A DNA stretch of 64,000 nt. Origin: Pseudomonas sp. FP2196. Lineage in GTDB: Bacteria; Pseudomonadota; Gammaproteobacteria; Pseudomonadales; Pseudomonadaceae. Where the stretch lies: the NCBI RefSeq assembly GCF_030687715.1, contig NZ_CP117445.1, forward strand, positions 4,081,501 to 4,145,500, written 5' to 3'. The translations under genes were made by a program, and so were the position numbers. Below the pieces are notes generated by a model that ran no database searches, was not told the DNA's origin, and worked only from the letters and a program-made list of their open reading frames with translations. Shown piece by piece: positions 15,808 through 25,021 of the stretch. The stretch's first letter is position 1. Each line of letters starts with the position of its first letter.

Positions 15808-16936
15808 GTTTGGGGGTGTCGCAATTGCCTGTGTGGCCACCCACGATCCAGCCATAGAAATAATCGGCAATCACCTTTCCACCCGTAGCCGGGACGGGAT
15901 GAATCTTGTCCGGACCAATCATCGCGGCCGCATAGCGTTTGACGTCGGTGCCAAAGGCGCATTGCAGGTTGGCGTAACCCAGGTGCTGCTCATGCGCCCA
16001 GGGTTGCAGAACCTGCGCATACGCCGACATCGGATAGGCACTGGAGCGCGTGGTGTCTTGCCGCATGATCAGGTTGATGCTCGCCTTCGGCTGGATCTCG
16101 CGGATCATTCCCACCAGACCCTGAACGTTCTGCAGATACACCTCGGGTTTCACCCCAAAGCCCTGATCGTTGCCACCGAGCATAATCAGATAAACGTCAG
16201 CGGGAATTTTCGACACGGCGGCTTTCCACTGCATCTGCCAGTGCGGATCCTTGTGATAGAAGTCAGCAGATGCCGCGCCGGACGCCGCCAGTTTCGACAC
16301 CCGCACACCGTTTTGATCATTACTCATCCACACGCCGAACAGCGTCGGCGCGCCTTTCACCACTTCCAGTTTGAACGCCCAATCCGCGGCTGTCCGCGTG
16401 CCCGGCAATGGCACTTCCTGAACGCCGGAACCGGCAAGCGTCAACGGCTTCCAGTCTTCCGATGGCGTCCAGCGATAGCGCAGCTCACTGGATTCGCCAT
16501 TGCCGAGATAGAGCAATTTCGCCTGAGTGACTGCCGTGTTGATCCTGGGTGTCGGGTTGGCATCGATCTGCAACCAGGCGCCGGGACGCCCCGTCACCGT
16601 GCGGCTGTCGGGGCTGGCCTGGCCGAGGCCGGAGACATCCCAGCCACCACCAAAGTACTTTTCGCTGCTGCGGGTGTATTTGAAATGGGTGCCGCCCAGT
16701 GCCGCGCCATGGTTGAAGCCGACGTAGCCGGAACCGGCGAACCCCACCTCCCCGGCCACACGCTGCACCAGTTTGTTCAGATAGAAATCCTGCCCGGCGC
16801 TGTAGCTGTCGCCGATCACCGAGACCGCCAACACCTTGCCGGCCTTGCCTTCACGCCACTGGGCAAAGCGCTCGCGCGCATCCCCCACCTCGACCACCGA
16901 CGCTGCAACGGGCTGAGCGTCATCAACTGCCAACAT
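15800..16936 (-). CDS. SGNH/GDSL-family hydrolase (probable polysaccharide acyl esterase/transferase)
   Basis: A 378-residue protein with the SGNH blocks in order: VIGDSYSAG (nucleophile Ser, block I), IMLGGNDQG (block III Gly/Asn) and GPDKIHPVP (block V Asp-x-x-His). Such enzymes remove or transfer acetyl and similar groups on glycans, like AlgX/AlgJ relatives. A long insertion (residues about 80-220) could be a glycan-binding module. No signal peptide is seen: the frame is closed by TGA 15 bases upstream of ATG 16936, and the first residues (MLAVDDAQPVAASV) are not hydrophobic enough. Either the enzyme is cytoplasmic or the original N-terminus has been lost. Its stop codon lies inside a repeat arm. 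Confidence 0.8.
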   Translation of the reverse strand: MLAVDDAQPVAASVVEVGDARERFAQWREGKAGKVLAVSVIGDSYSAGQDFYLNKLVQRVAGEVGFAGSGYVGFNHGAALGGTHFKYTRSSEKYFGGGWDVSGLGQASPDSRTVTGRPGAWLQIDANPTPRINTAVTQAKLLYLGNGESSELRYRWTPSEDWKPLTLAGSGVQEVPLPGTRTAADWAFKLEVVKGAPTLFGVWMSNDQNGVRVSKLAASGAASADFYHKDPHWQMQWKAAVSKIPADVYLIMLGGNDQGFGVKPEVYLQNVQGLVGMIREIQPKASINLIMRQDTTRSSAYPMSAYAQVLQPWAHEQHLGYANLQCAFGTDVKRYAAAMIGPDKIHPVPATGGKVIADYFYGWIVGGHTGNCDTPKPL

Positions 16937-16959
16937 GCATAAATTCCTTCAGTCTGTTT

Positions 16960-16990
16960 GAGCCCCTTCGCGAGCAGGCTCGGTCCCACA
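16960..16990. repeat. Single REP unit
   Basis: CCTTCGCGAGCAGGCTCGGTCCCACA is one copy of the CGCGAGCAGGCTC REP family, upstream of the SGNH gene. It would lie in the gene's 5' region if the gene is read through from the upstream operon. Confidence 0.65.
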
Positions 16991-17014
16991 TTGGATCTGT
17001 GGCGTTCACCAGTC

Positions 17015-17117
17015 CTCTGTAGGAGCTGTCGAGTGAAACGAGGCTGCGATCTTTTGACCTTGTTTTTTACAATCAAGATCAAAAGATCGCAGCGTGCCGC
17101 AGCGCTTACAGGGGACT
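17015..17117. repeat. Second copy of the CTGTAGGAG...GATCTTTTGA inverted repeat
   Basis: CTGTAGGAGCTGTC, then GGCTGCGATCTTTTGA, a T-rich centre, and the complement GATCAAAAGATCGCAGC, ending CTTACAGGGG. It has the same architecture as 15726-15807 and sits between the acyltransferase and the SGNH gene. Confidence 0.8.
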
Positions 17118-17131
17118 TGTGTTCCGACGAC

Positions 17132-18169
17132 TCAGGTTTGCGCCACCGGTGCGATGGTCGCCGGCGGTTTTTTGCTTGCCGCGCGCTCACCGAGGAACAG
17201 CACGGAGGTGAAGTTGAACCGACTGAAAATCATCGACAACAGCACCGGCCCGAGCAAGCCGCAGGCCACACCCCCGAACACCAGCAGGCTCTCATCCTTC
17301 ACGCCCAACCGCCCCAGCACAAACCGCGATGTGGCCGCGAACAACACATGAAACAGGAAGATCGCGTAGGAATAGCCACCGAGCCAAGTCAGCGCCTTCG
17401 AACGCATGTCACTGGATAGCAGCGCGATGCACGACACACAACCCACGATCAGACCGATCAGACTACGGCGATCGACAATCGCCTCGCGATCAATCGCCGC
17501 CACATACAGCAGCGTCAGCGAGATCAGCACAAACACCAGCGGCCCGATCACCTTGAACCGTTGCTTCAACGCCTCGACATTTTCCTGCCCAATCATCCCT
17601 GCCACAAAAAACGGCAGCAGGTAGATCGCGCCGTTGATACCGAACGCATCGAACTTGAACGGCGGCAGCAAAAACACCACGGCGGCAAAGGCAAACAGCA
17701 AATACAAACGCGTCGCCGAGCGCAGCAGACCGCGCCATTCCAGCAGGCCGACGAACATGAAAATGATGAACACCGCCTGCAAGAACCAGAAGTGGTTGAT
17801 CGGCACCCAGAACGACAACAATGCGTCGATCACACCGACGTCCTTGTTCACTCCCGGCCCCACCGCTTGCAATACGGAGAACGGCACGCCCACGCAAAAC
17901 AGCGGCACGATCAACCGCCGCACCTTGCCGGAAAAGAACGTCGAAAAGTCATTTCCGCGGATTTTGTAGATCGAATAGATGTACCCGGATATGAAGGTGA
18001 ACAGCGGCATGCGCACGTACACCATCGAGTCGGCGATCACCCGGAACGGCGAACCCAGATCGATCTTCAAACCACCGCCCAACGGGCCGATGACGTGATA
18101 GAGCACCAACAGCAGGCACGCCAGGCCACGCAGGGTTTCGATCTCCAGGGACTTTTTCTTGCTCGACAT
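17132..18169 (-). CDS. Acyltransferase-3 family membrane protein
   Basis: A 345-residue polytopic inner-membrane O-acyltransferase. It starts with the family motif IETLRGLACLLLVLYHVIG (catalytic His in YHV) followed by about ten hydrophobic segments, with KVRRLIVPLF and LWFLQ-like INHFWFLQAVF as in other Acyl_transf_3 proteins. Members add acetyl, succinyl or similar groups to exopolysaccharides. It begins 12 bases after the polymerase-like gene and appears to be the last gene of the wzb operon. The acyl donor cannot be read from the sequence. Confidence 0.88.
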   Translation of the reverse strand: MSSKKKSLEIETLRGLACLLLVLYHVIGPLGGGLKIDLGSPFRVIADSMVYVRMPLFTFISGYIYSIYKIRGNDFSTFFSGKVRRLIVPLFCVGVPFSVLQAVGPGVNKDVGVIDALLSFWVPINHFWFLQAVFIIFMFVGLLEWRGLLRSATRLYLLFAFAAVVFLLPPFKFDAFGINGAIYLLPFFVAGMIGQENVEALKQRFKVIGPLVFVLISLTLLYVAAIDREAIVDRRSLIGLIVGCVSCIALLSSDMRSKALTWLGGYSYAIFLFHVLFAATSRFVLGRLGVKDESLLVFGGVACGLLGPVLLSMIFSRFNFTSVLFLGERAASKKPPATIAPVAQT

Positions 18170-18181
18170 AAAGCACCTGCC

Positions 18182-19285
18182 TCAATTCAGAATTCTTGAT
18201 TCAACCTGCACCGGTTTGTTCGCCCGCAGCATCAATCCCAGACCCACAAACAGGACTGGCACCACCATCGAGAAGTGTCGGGCGAAAGAGCCGAAGTCCG
18301 GCTCGAACAAGCCTTGCACCAGCAAAAACGCCAGCGGAATCGCGATCAGTTCCTTGGGTTTTGTCTGGATGGGCGCGCCTTTGTAATCGGTCGAGGTGAT
18401 GACTTTGAACAGCAGCAACGCGGTCATGATCATCAACGCCACGAAGATCACCTGACCCGGCCCCGACAGCAGGATCAGCTCCACCGGGAACGACAGCCGG
18501 AAGAAGATGATCATCGAGTCCAGCGCTTGCGAGACAAAGTCACTGCCGCTGAGCCAGGACACGATCAACGATTTCGAGCCCTCCTCCCCCGCCGTGCGCA
18601 GTTCGTTGTTGCTGGCGCGAATCGACGACACCGGAAACCCGAGCGCCACCTGGATCGCCATGGCCACCGCCAGGTAAAACAGGAACAGCATCAGGAAGAA
18701 GGTGAACCGCGAGACGTACTTCTTCATCACGCAGACGCCGACCCAGGACAGCGAAAACAGAATCCAGTAAGGCCGGATCAGCACGCCGTAGATCACCGCC
18801 GAGAGGAAGAAACCGCCGCGATATTTGCGCGTCAACGAGCTGAGCAAAATGCTCAACACCGCCACCGACACAATGATTTCCTTGGTCAGGTTCTCAAGGA
18901 AAAACGAGCGAACAATGCCCCACAGACACAGGGTGCCGAAGATCGCCAGCGGCATGCGCCGGAACACCACCACCGGAATCGCCGTGAGGAAAAAGTTGCA
19001 GAACATGCCGTAGGCCCAGGCATTGGTCAGGTTGATCCCGGTGGGCCGCAACAGGAACGCCGAACACTCGTAGGACGAGCGATCCGGCGAGAACGGGTTC
19101 CAGAAATTGCAGTTGTCGGCGCGGGCGTAAGACGACCATAACGTCATGGCATCCGGCCCGGGAGCACGCGGGACCAACAGCGGCATGGCCACCGATAGAA
19201 ACAGCCCGGTGAAGAGGATCAGGAACGAGACGTACGAATCGAGTTTCTTGCCACGAAACTCGATGCACGGCAGCTTCAGGCCCAT
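18182..19285 (-). CDS. Wzy-like polysaccharide polymerase (putative)
   Basis: A 367-residue protein with about ten transmembrane stretches and no nucleotide-binding motif. Polymerases of Wzy-dependent systems are poorly conserved; the assignment rests on topology, a large extracytoplasmic region (residues about 40-95 with Cys and aromatic residues) and its position between wzx and the acyltransferase. ATG 19285 is chosen because it overlaps the end of wzx by 10 bases and AAGGCTG lies upstream; the longer frame to 19438 has a charged, Arg/Cys-rich extension lying wholly inside wzx. Another membrane role is possible. Confidence 0.6.
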   Translation of the reverse strand: MGLKLPCIEFRGKKLDSYVSFLILFTGLFLSVAMPLLVPRAPGPDAMTLWSSYARADNCNFWNPFSPDRSSYECSAFLLRPTGINLTNAWAYGMFCNFFLTAIPVVVFRRMPLAIFGTLCLWGIVRSFFLENLTKEIIVSVAVLSILLSSLTRKYRGGFFLSAVIYGVLIRPYWILFSLSWVGVCVMKKYVSRFTFFLMLFLFYLAVAMAIQVALGFPVSSIRASNNELRTAGEEGSKSLIVSWLSGSDFVSQALDSMIIFFRLSFPVELILLSGPGQVIFVALMIMTALLLFKVITSTDYKGAPIQTKPKELIAIPLAFLLVQGLFEPDFGSFARHFSMVVPVLFVGLGLMLRANKPVQVESRILN

Positions 19286-20508
19286 GACACGGCAGCCTTT
19301 TTCGTGCCGGTCACGCGGGTCAACAGAGCAATCACGCCGAGTTGCACAATGATCGCGAAGACGTTGCCCCAGGCCGCGCCATAGATCGAATAGTGCTTGA
19401 TCAGCACATAGCTGACCGGCACTGAAACCAGCAAGCACAACGCCGCACTGGCGAGTGAGACGCGACTGTTTTTCGAGGCAATCAATCCGCCCCAGACGAT
19501 GTCACCAATGGCGCGCAGGGCGAAGGAGAAGATCAGTACGGCAAGCAACGCGTTGTCCGGACGCGGCACGCTGGTGGCGACGTAATCGAGCACGATGTTG
19601 AAGAACAGGTAAATCGCCACCGCCACGGCAGCGGATACCACCAGCGAACGTGCAACCCATTTGTTCACGAACAGTTGCTTGACCGTGAACGGCTGCTGCT
19701 CAGCCTGAAAACGCTTGGCCAGCAGCGGAATGCCGACCACCGCTACCACCGCGTAAGACAACGCTTGCAAGGTGTTGGCCGCCGACCACGCGTACACGTA
19801 TTTACCGAGGTTGGCGTAGGGTTCGAGGTCGGCGATCAGAAAGCGCTCGGCGTACTGACTCAATGCGATCAACCCGGTGCCGAAATAGAAAGGCAACCCG
19901 GCCTTCCACACAGCCGCCGTGGCCAGTGTTCCGGGCTCTCGCCCGTGATGAACGTTCACCACGATCAGGTAGCCGGCGATGATCACCAACACGTTGGCAA
20001 CCACCCACAGCCACAAAACACTGGCAATTCCCGACACCCAGCCGAGCATCATCCCGCCTACGGCCAACAGCGCCCACAGACCGGTCTTGATAAAGAACAG
20101 TAATGCGCCCGCCGTGGCTTTCTGCGCGGAAAACACAAACGAGTTGATTTCGAACGACAGGTGTTCGGTGAGCAACACCAGCGTCACGCAAGTGACCAGC
20201 GCGATGGGCGCATCAACCTGCTGGAACAGTGAGTAAATCCCCACGGTCACCAGCGACAACACCAGCCCCACCGCCAGGTACAGCAGCAAAACCTTGTCGA
20301 CAACCCGGCGTGAACTGCCGCCAACGCTGATCAACCGATTGATCTCGGAACTGAAACCGACGCTGTAGAACTTCGACGCGATCAACGACGCGGCAACCAC
20401 CACGCCGTAAAAGCCCAACGCCTCATAACCGAGGAAATGGGTGATGGCCAGCACCAGCAAAAACTTCGCGCCCAATGCACCGCCGCGAAGCAGTAGCCGA
20501 AATATCAT
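19276..20508 (-). CDS. Wzx-type oligosaccharide flippase
   Basis: A 410-residue protein of the polysaccharide transport (MATE/MVF-like) superfamily with about 12 membrane segments, beginning MIFRLLLRGGALGAKFLLVLAITHFLG as flippases often do. Its known role is to flip lipid-linked repeat units to the periplasmic face. It overlaps the pyruvyl transferase by 4 bases and the polymerase-like gene by 10, so these three are translationally coupled. Confidence 0.85.
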   Translation of the reverse strand: MIFRLLLRGGALGAKFLLVLAITHFLGYEALGFYGVVVAASLIASKFYSVGFSSEINRLISVGGSSRRVVDKVLLLYLAVGLVLSLVTVGIYSLFQQVDAPIALVTCVTLVLLTEHLSFEINSFVFSAQKATAGALLFFIKTGLWALLAVGGMMLGWVSGIASVLWLWVVANVLVIIAGYLIVVNVHHGREPGTLATAAVWKAGLPFYFGTGLIALSQYAERFLIADLEPYANLGKYVYAWSAANTLQALSYAVVAVVGIPLLAKRFQAEQQPFTVKQLFVNKWVARSLVVSAAVAVAIYLFFNIVLDYVATSVPRPDNALLAVLIFSFALRAIGDIVWGGLIASKNSRVSLASAALCLLVSVPVSYVLIKHYSIYGAAWGNVFAIIVQLGVIALLTRVTGTKKAAVSWA

Positions 20509-21617
20509 CGAACGATCCCTTTGATGATGTCGTCCATGGCCACGGTTTTTGCCTCGATCTCGCGGCAGGTGTCGGTCAGGCGCTTGCCGAAGTTCGACAG
20601 TGCGTTCGGTGCGTAAACCGTGTTGATGATGGTGTCGACATCGATGTCGCCGCCGTTGATCACCCAGTCCTCGACGCCCATGTCCTGATAGGCGCCAAAG
20701 CCTTTGCGCTCATAGCTGATGTGGTACGCCGGCACGCCCGACAGCAGCGATTCAATAGCGCCGTGCAGACGCACGGAAATCACCAGGTCCGGTTGATATT
20801 TGGCAATTGTGGCCTTCAACGACAGCAGGTCTTCGGTGATGCCCAGTTCGCGATAGAACGCGCCGTCATCGTTACCCCGTACGGCGCTTTGCACGGCGCA
20901 GACGACTTTGCTTTTGTTCTTCAGGCGTTGCAGCAGCAACTTCAGATTGGCGACGTAGGCGACTTTCTTTTCCTTGCTCCACTCCGGCGGCTTGCGCAGC
21001 ACCACGCACACCGTGGCTGGCGACGAAGCGCAGCGGGTGAACTTGGGTTGCTGAAGGATCTTGCTGGCAAGCGACTGCACGGCCAGATCCGGCGCACGGT
21101 AGACGTTTTCACAGGCATCGAAAATCGCCGAGGAACGATTGTCACGCACGAACACCGCATCGGCGCTGGCATAGTGTTCGACGATCTTGCTGCTCTCGCC
21201 GTGGAATGGGCCGATGCTTTGCGGCAGGTACACCGACGGCACCTTGCTGAGGATCGCGGTTTCCAGTTGCTTGGCGTGACCCAGTTTCAGCTTGATGTGT
21301 TCAAAAGCGCTTTTCGAACGCATGTAGCCGCCGCCAACGCCGACGATCAGATCGGTTTTTTTCAACAGATCGGCGAGGCCCGCGTAGGACTGATTGAGAA
21401 ACACGGCTTGCTTGACCCGTCCCAGCCCCTTGGCCGCCATCACCGGCGCGTCAAAACGCGGGTGCGGCAAATAGCTGAAGGACTCGGGATCGGAAGCCAC
21501 GACACTGATCGCGGTGTCATCACCAAAGTTGCGCTGCACCAGGGCAATGGCCAGATCGACGAGCAGGCCGTCACCGGAGTTGGACGCACTGTAGCCATGC
21601 AAAATCGTTACGTTCAT
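20505..21617 (-). CDS. Polysaccharide pyruvyl transferase family protein
   Basis: A 370-residue cytosolic protein of the CsaB/WcaK family, which adds pyruvate from PEP as a ketal on a sugar of the lipid-linked unit. It shows the N-terminal HGYSASNSGDGLLVDLAIAL, the core IVGVGGGYMRS, YLPQSIGPFH and ADAVFVRDNRS, and the C-terminal DLVISVRLHGAIESLLSGVPAYHISYERKG. The ketal would give the polymer negative charge. It lies 15 bases after the glycosyltransferase gene. Confidence 0.9.
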   Translation of the reverse strand: MNVTILHGYSASNSGDGLLVDLAIALVQRNFGDDTAISVVASDPESFSYLPHPRFDAPVMAAKGLGRVKQAVFLNQSYAGLADLLKKTDLIVGVGGGYMRSKSAFEHIKLKLGHAKQLETAILSKVPSVYLPQSIGPFHGESSKIVEHYASADAVFVRDNRSSAIFDACENVYRAPDLAVQSLASKILQQPKFTRCASSPATVCVVLRKPPEWSKEKKVAYVANLKLLLQRLKNKSKVVCAVQSAVRGNDDGAFYRELGITEDLLSLKATIAKYQPDLVISVRLHGAIESLLSGVPAYHISYERKGFGAYQDMGVEDWVINGGDIDVDTIINTVYAPNALSNFGKRLTDTCREIEAKTVAMDDIIKGIVR

Positions 21618-21632
21618 AAGCTTGAGTTCTAC

Positions 21633-22715
21633 TTAATAAGAGGGAGCGCGATACAGATCGTAGGTCTGGCGAATCATCAACGCGGCGCTGAAACGCTCGC
21701 GGACGATGCTGCGACCTTCGTTGCCGAGGTCGAGCAACCTTGGCTTCTGGATTTTCGAAAGCACGTCGGCGAGTGCCTGGTGGTCACCTGAGGGAAAGAC
21801 GTAACCGGACACTTCATCGGTGACCAGTTCAGGCAACGACGTGCAATTGCTGGCAATCACCGGCAGCCCCATGGCCATGCCTTCCAGTGGCACCATGGCA
21901 AAGCCTTCCCAACGACTCGGGACGATCAGCGCATCGGCCTTTTGATACAGCGCGTGCACTTCACTCGGCGTAACCCACGGCAAGTATTCAACCGAGTCCA
22001 TCGGTGGGCACTCGACCGCATCCTCGTTGACAGCGCTACCCACCACGGTCAGTTTCAGATCGTTGCGCTGCACCTTGGCGTAGGCCTTGAGCAACACGTC
22101 GAAGCCTTTTTGATAGTCGAGACGACCGACAAACAGCAGGTGAATCGGCTCTGGATTGTGGATTTTCGCCGCGTCGTCCCGGTGATGAATGCCGTTGTAG
22201 ATCAGCTTCATGCGCTTGCGCTCGATGCCGAACCGCGCGGCTTTATCGAGTTCGTACTGGCTGACGCAAATGATCACGTCGGTGACCTTCTGCAACACCC
22301 GCTCGATCCACGCATAGACTTTCTGCTTGGTCGGCGAACTCTCCATCAGGAACGAAAAGGCGTGCGGGCAGTAGACGATTTTCGGCTTGCGCCACGGTCG
22401 CAGCAGCACACAAACGCAACGCCCAATCACCCCGGAAAAAGTGCTGTGCAAATGCACCACATCGGGTTTTTCCTTGAGCATCACCTGGGTCATGCGCCAG
22501 GCGAAACGCAGCAGCGACGGCACATTCCGCCCGGTTCGGGCGAAGGTGCGGATCTGCTGCGGCGCGATGCCGTGCAGCTCTTTTTCCTGATCCTGCGGGA
22601 CCAGATAAACCAGTTGATAGTTGGCAGCGTCGTCTTCGGGGGACGTTGAAATCGTGCGGATCACCGTCGCGACGCCACCTTTTATCGTTTCAGCCACGTG
22701 CAGTATTTTCTTCAC
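21633..22715 (-). CDS. GT4-family glycosyltransferase
   Basis: A 360-residue GT-B fold enzyme. The N-terminal domain starts KILHVAETIKGGVATVI with the acceptor-side VHLHSTFSGVIGR. The C-terminal domain has HLLFVGRLDYQKGFDVLLKA and the GT4 EX7E motif in RWEGFAMVPLEGMAMGLPVIAS. It is the only sugar-adding enzyme besides the priming transferase in the whole locus. The closeness of its neighbours (15 and 38 bases) shows operon membership. Donor and linkage cannot be told. Confidence 0.9.
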   Translation of the reverse strand: MKKILHVAETIKGGVATVIRTISTSPEDDAANYQLVYLVPQDQEKELHGIAPQQIRTFARTGRNVPSLLRFAWRMTQVMLKEKPDVVHLHSTFSGVIGRCVCVLLRPWRKPKIVYCPHAFSFLMESSPTKQKVYAWIERVLQKVTDVIICVSQYELDKAARFGIERKRMKLIYNGIHHRDDAAKIHNPEPIHLLFVGRLDYQKGFDVLLKAYAKVQRNDLKLTVVGSAVNEDAVECPPMDSVEYLPWVTPSEVHALYQKADALIVPSRWEGFAMVPLEGMAMGLPVIASNCTSLPELVTDEVSGYVFPSGDHQALADVLSKIQKPRLLDLGNEGRSIVRERFSAALMIRQTYDLYRAPSY

Positions 22716-22753
22716 AATTCACCCGCTTCAAAAGTAAGGACAACCGCTGAAAC

Positions 22754-24982
22754 TCAGGACTTGTCGGACGCGTATTCGTAGTTGTAATAGCCGTAGCCAC
22801 CGTTGCCGTAATAGCTCGCGGCACGCTTCTCGACGCCGTTGAATACCGCGCCTTTGAGCTCGATGCCGTTCTGGGCAAAGCGGCGAATGGTCAGCTCGAT
22901 TTCTTTGGCCGGGTTCACCCCGAAGCGCGTGACGATCAGGCTGATGCCCGCATCACGGCCGACAATCGCCGCGTCGGTCACGGCCAGCAGCGGCGGTGTA
23001 TCGATGATCACCACGTCGTACATGTCGCTGAGTTGCGCCAGCAGCTCGCGGAAATTGGCGTGCATCAACAGCTCGGAAGGATTGGGCGGTACTTGGCCAC
23101 GACTGATGAAGTGCAGGTCGGCGCCTTCGATTTTATTGATCGCCTGTTCGACGCTGCAGCGTTTGACCAGCAGGTCCGACAGACCATTTTCGATCGGTAC
23201 ATTCAGGGTCTTGTGCAGATGCCCTTTGCGCATGTCGGCATCGATCAGCACCACACGCTGGCCGCTCTGCGCCATGACGGCGGCGAGGTTGGAGGACACG
23301 AAGGTCTTGCCGACCTGCGGGCTTGGCCCGGAAATCATGATGCGGTTGTTGGTCGAGTCCAGGCCCGCGAAATGCAGACAGGTGCGCAGGCTGCGGATCG
23401 ATTCGATGGACAGATCCGTCGGGTTGCGCAATGCCAGCAGGTACGCCGGTTTGTCGACGCCGTCGCGGGCGCGACCTTTTTTCCCGTCCTCTTCCTGTTG
23501 CAGTGCGCTGTAGGGAATCGACGCATAGACCGGCAGGCCGAGTTGCTCGATGGCCTCTGGTCCTTCCAGACCACGACTCAGGGATTTGCGCAGCAGCACC
23601 AGCGCCACGCCGAGGAAGGCGCCGAGGAACGTGGCGATGAGCACGATCAAAGGTTTTTTCGGTTTGACCGGGCTGGTCAGGTCGACATCCGCCGTATCCA
23701 CCAAACGGACGTTGCCGACAGCGCCGGCACGGACGATGTCCAGCTCTTGGGATTTGTTCAACAGTTGCGTATAGATCTGCGAGGCAACTTCGACATCGCG
23801 GGTCAGGTTGAGCAATTCCTGTTGCGTGGCCGGCAGGTCGCCGACTTTGCCTTCCAGCGATTTCTGTTGTTGGGTCAATTCGCCAATCTGCGACATCAAC
23901 GCGCGGTAGGCCGGATGCTGCTTGGTGAATTTTCGATCCATCTCCGCCTGCTGCATTCGCAACTCGGAAATCCGCGTTTCGAGCGCCACGGACTGACCGA
24001 GCACCGATTGGGTTTCCAGCGAGATATTTACGGTTTTGCCGTGGGTCTGGTAGGCGTTGAGCGCATCGCTGGCCTTGGCCAGATCGCGTTTGACCTGCGG
24101 CAACTGGCTTTGCAGGAAGGCCAGGCTCTGCGCCGCTTCGGCCGAAGTGCGTCGCACGTTTTGCTCGACGTACAGCGCGGCGATCTTGTTGAGGATCCTC
24201 ACCGCCTCCGCGGCGTCGCTACTGGCCAGCGCCAAGCGAATGATCCCCGACTCCTTGCCTTGCTCGGAAATATCCAGCGCATCCTGATAACTCTGGACAG
24301 TCACGATCCGTGGATTGCGCACCACTTCGAAACGCGTGCCGGGGTTCGCTGCCAACTGAGTGATCAGCCCTTCCACACCGTCCTGCGCGAAGGCTTCGCC
24401 CGTCGCGCCTTCCACCAGCAAGTTGTCGTTGTCATCGAACAACTGGAAGTGATGTTGCTCACCAGCGATCAACGTGAGTTTCTTGCCCAGCAACTCTTTA
24501 GGCAGATTGAGGCGGGCAAACTCCAGACGCTCACCGCCCCACGCGTAGCTGTTGAAGCCAAAACGTGGCGGCGCGACGCTGAACTCGGTTTCGCCGCGAT
24601 AACGGCGGGCGAGAAAACCACCAATAACCGGGAACCTGTTGGGAGTGACGTCGATATCCAGACGCAGGTCATCGACGGTTTTGCCGATCACCGCGCGGGA
24701 TTTGATGATGCCGATTTCGGTCACCGACGGCGATTGCCCACCGAGCATGCTGTTGAGGTCGGAAAACCCGAGCATGTCGTTCTTTTTCGGTTCGACCTGC
24801 ACCAGCGCGTTCGCCAGGTACACGGGCGTGGCCAACACTGCATAGGCAACACCGGCGGCCATGAAGGCGCCGGTGAACGCGCCGATCAACCATTTCTGGT
24901 CAATCAAACTGCCGAATATGCCGAGCAGATCAATACTGTCTTGATCGTTATCACGGCTGGCGATTACTGACGGTAACTGCAT
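22754..24982 (-). CDS. Wzc-type polysaccharide co-polymerase / BY-kinase
   Basis: An inner-membrane tyrosine autokinase controlling chain length and export. The protein has an N-terminal Wzz region with a first membrane segment (WLIGAFTGAFMAAGVAYAV), a large periplasmic coiled-coil part (residues about 80-450), a second segment after VKPKKPLIVLIATFLGAFLGVALVLL, and a cytosolic kinase with Walker A (SPQVGKTFVSSNLA), A' (VLIDADMRKG) and B (VVIIDTPPL). The C-terminal tail is a tyrosine cluster (AASYYGNGGYGYYNYEYASDKS, in part). ATG 24982 has GGTAAG upstream and is preferred over 25003. It should partner Wzb and the Wza-like channel. Confidence 0.95.
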   Translation of the reverse strand: MQLPSVIASRDNDQDSIDLLGIFGSLIDQKWLIGAFTGAFMAAGVAYAVLATPVYLANALVQVEPKKNDMLGFSDLNSMLGGQSPSVTEIGIIKSRAVIGKTVDDLRLDIDVTPNRFPVIGGFLARRYRGETEFSVAPPRFGFNSYAWGGERLEFARLNLPKELLGKKLTLIAGEQHHFQLFDDNDNLLVEGATGEAFAQDGVEGLITQLAANPGTRFEVVRNPRIVTVQSYQDALDISEQGKESGIIRLALASSDAAEAVRILNKIAALYVEQNVRRTSAEAAQSLAFLQSQLPQVKRDLAKASDALNAYQTHGKTVNISLETQSVLGQSVALETRISELRMQQAEMDRKFTKQHPAYRALMSQIGELTQQQKSLEGKVGDLPATQQELLNLTRDVEVASQIYTQLLNKSQELDIVRAGAVGNVRLVDTADVDLTSPVKPKKPLIVLIATFLGAFLGVALVLLRKSLSRGLEGPEAIEQLGLPVYASIPYSALQQEEDGKKGRARDGVDKPAYLLALRNPTDLSIESIRSLRTCLHFAGLDSTNNRIMISGPSPQVGKTFVSSNLAAVMAQSGQRVVLIDADMRKGHLHKTLNVPIENGLSDLLVKRCSVEQAINKIEGADLHFISRGQVPPNPSELLMHANFRELLAQLSDMYDVVIIDTPPLLAVTDAAIVGRDAGISLIVTRFGVNPAKEIELTIRRFAQNGIELKGAVFNGVEKRAASYYGNGGYGYYNYEYASDKS

Positions 24983-25021
24983 AAGTCTGTTCTTACCATT
25001 CACTGAACTGAAGAATATTCA

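Noticed and set aside
23033..24970. 645-codon open frame on the plus strand
   Set aside because: Antisense to wzc, which has all BY-kinase motifs; the plus-strand translation is Gln/Arg/His-rich as expected for a shadow.
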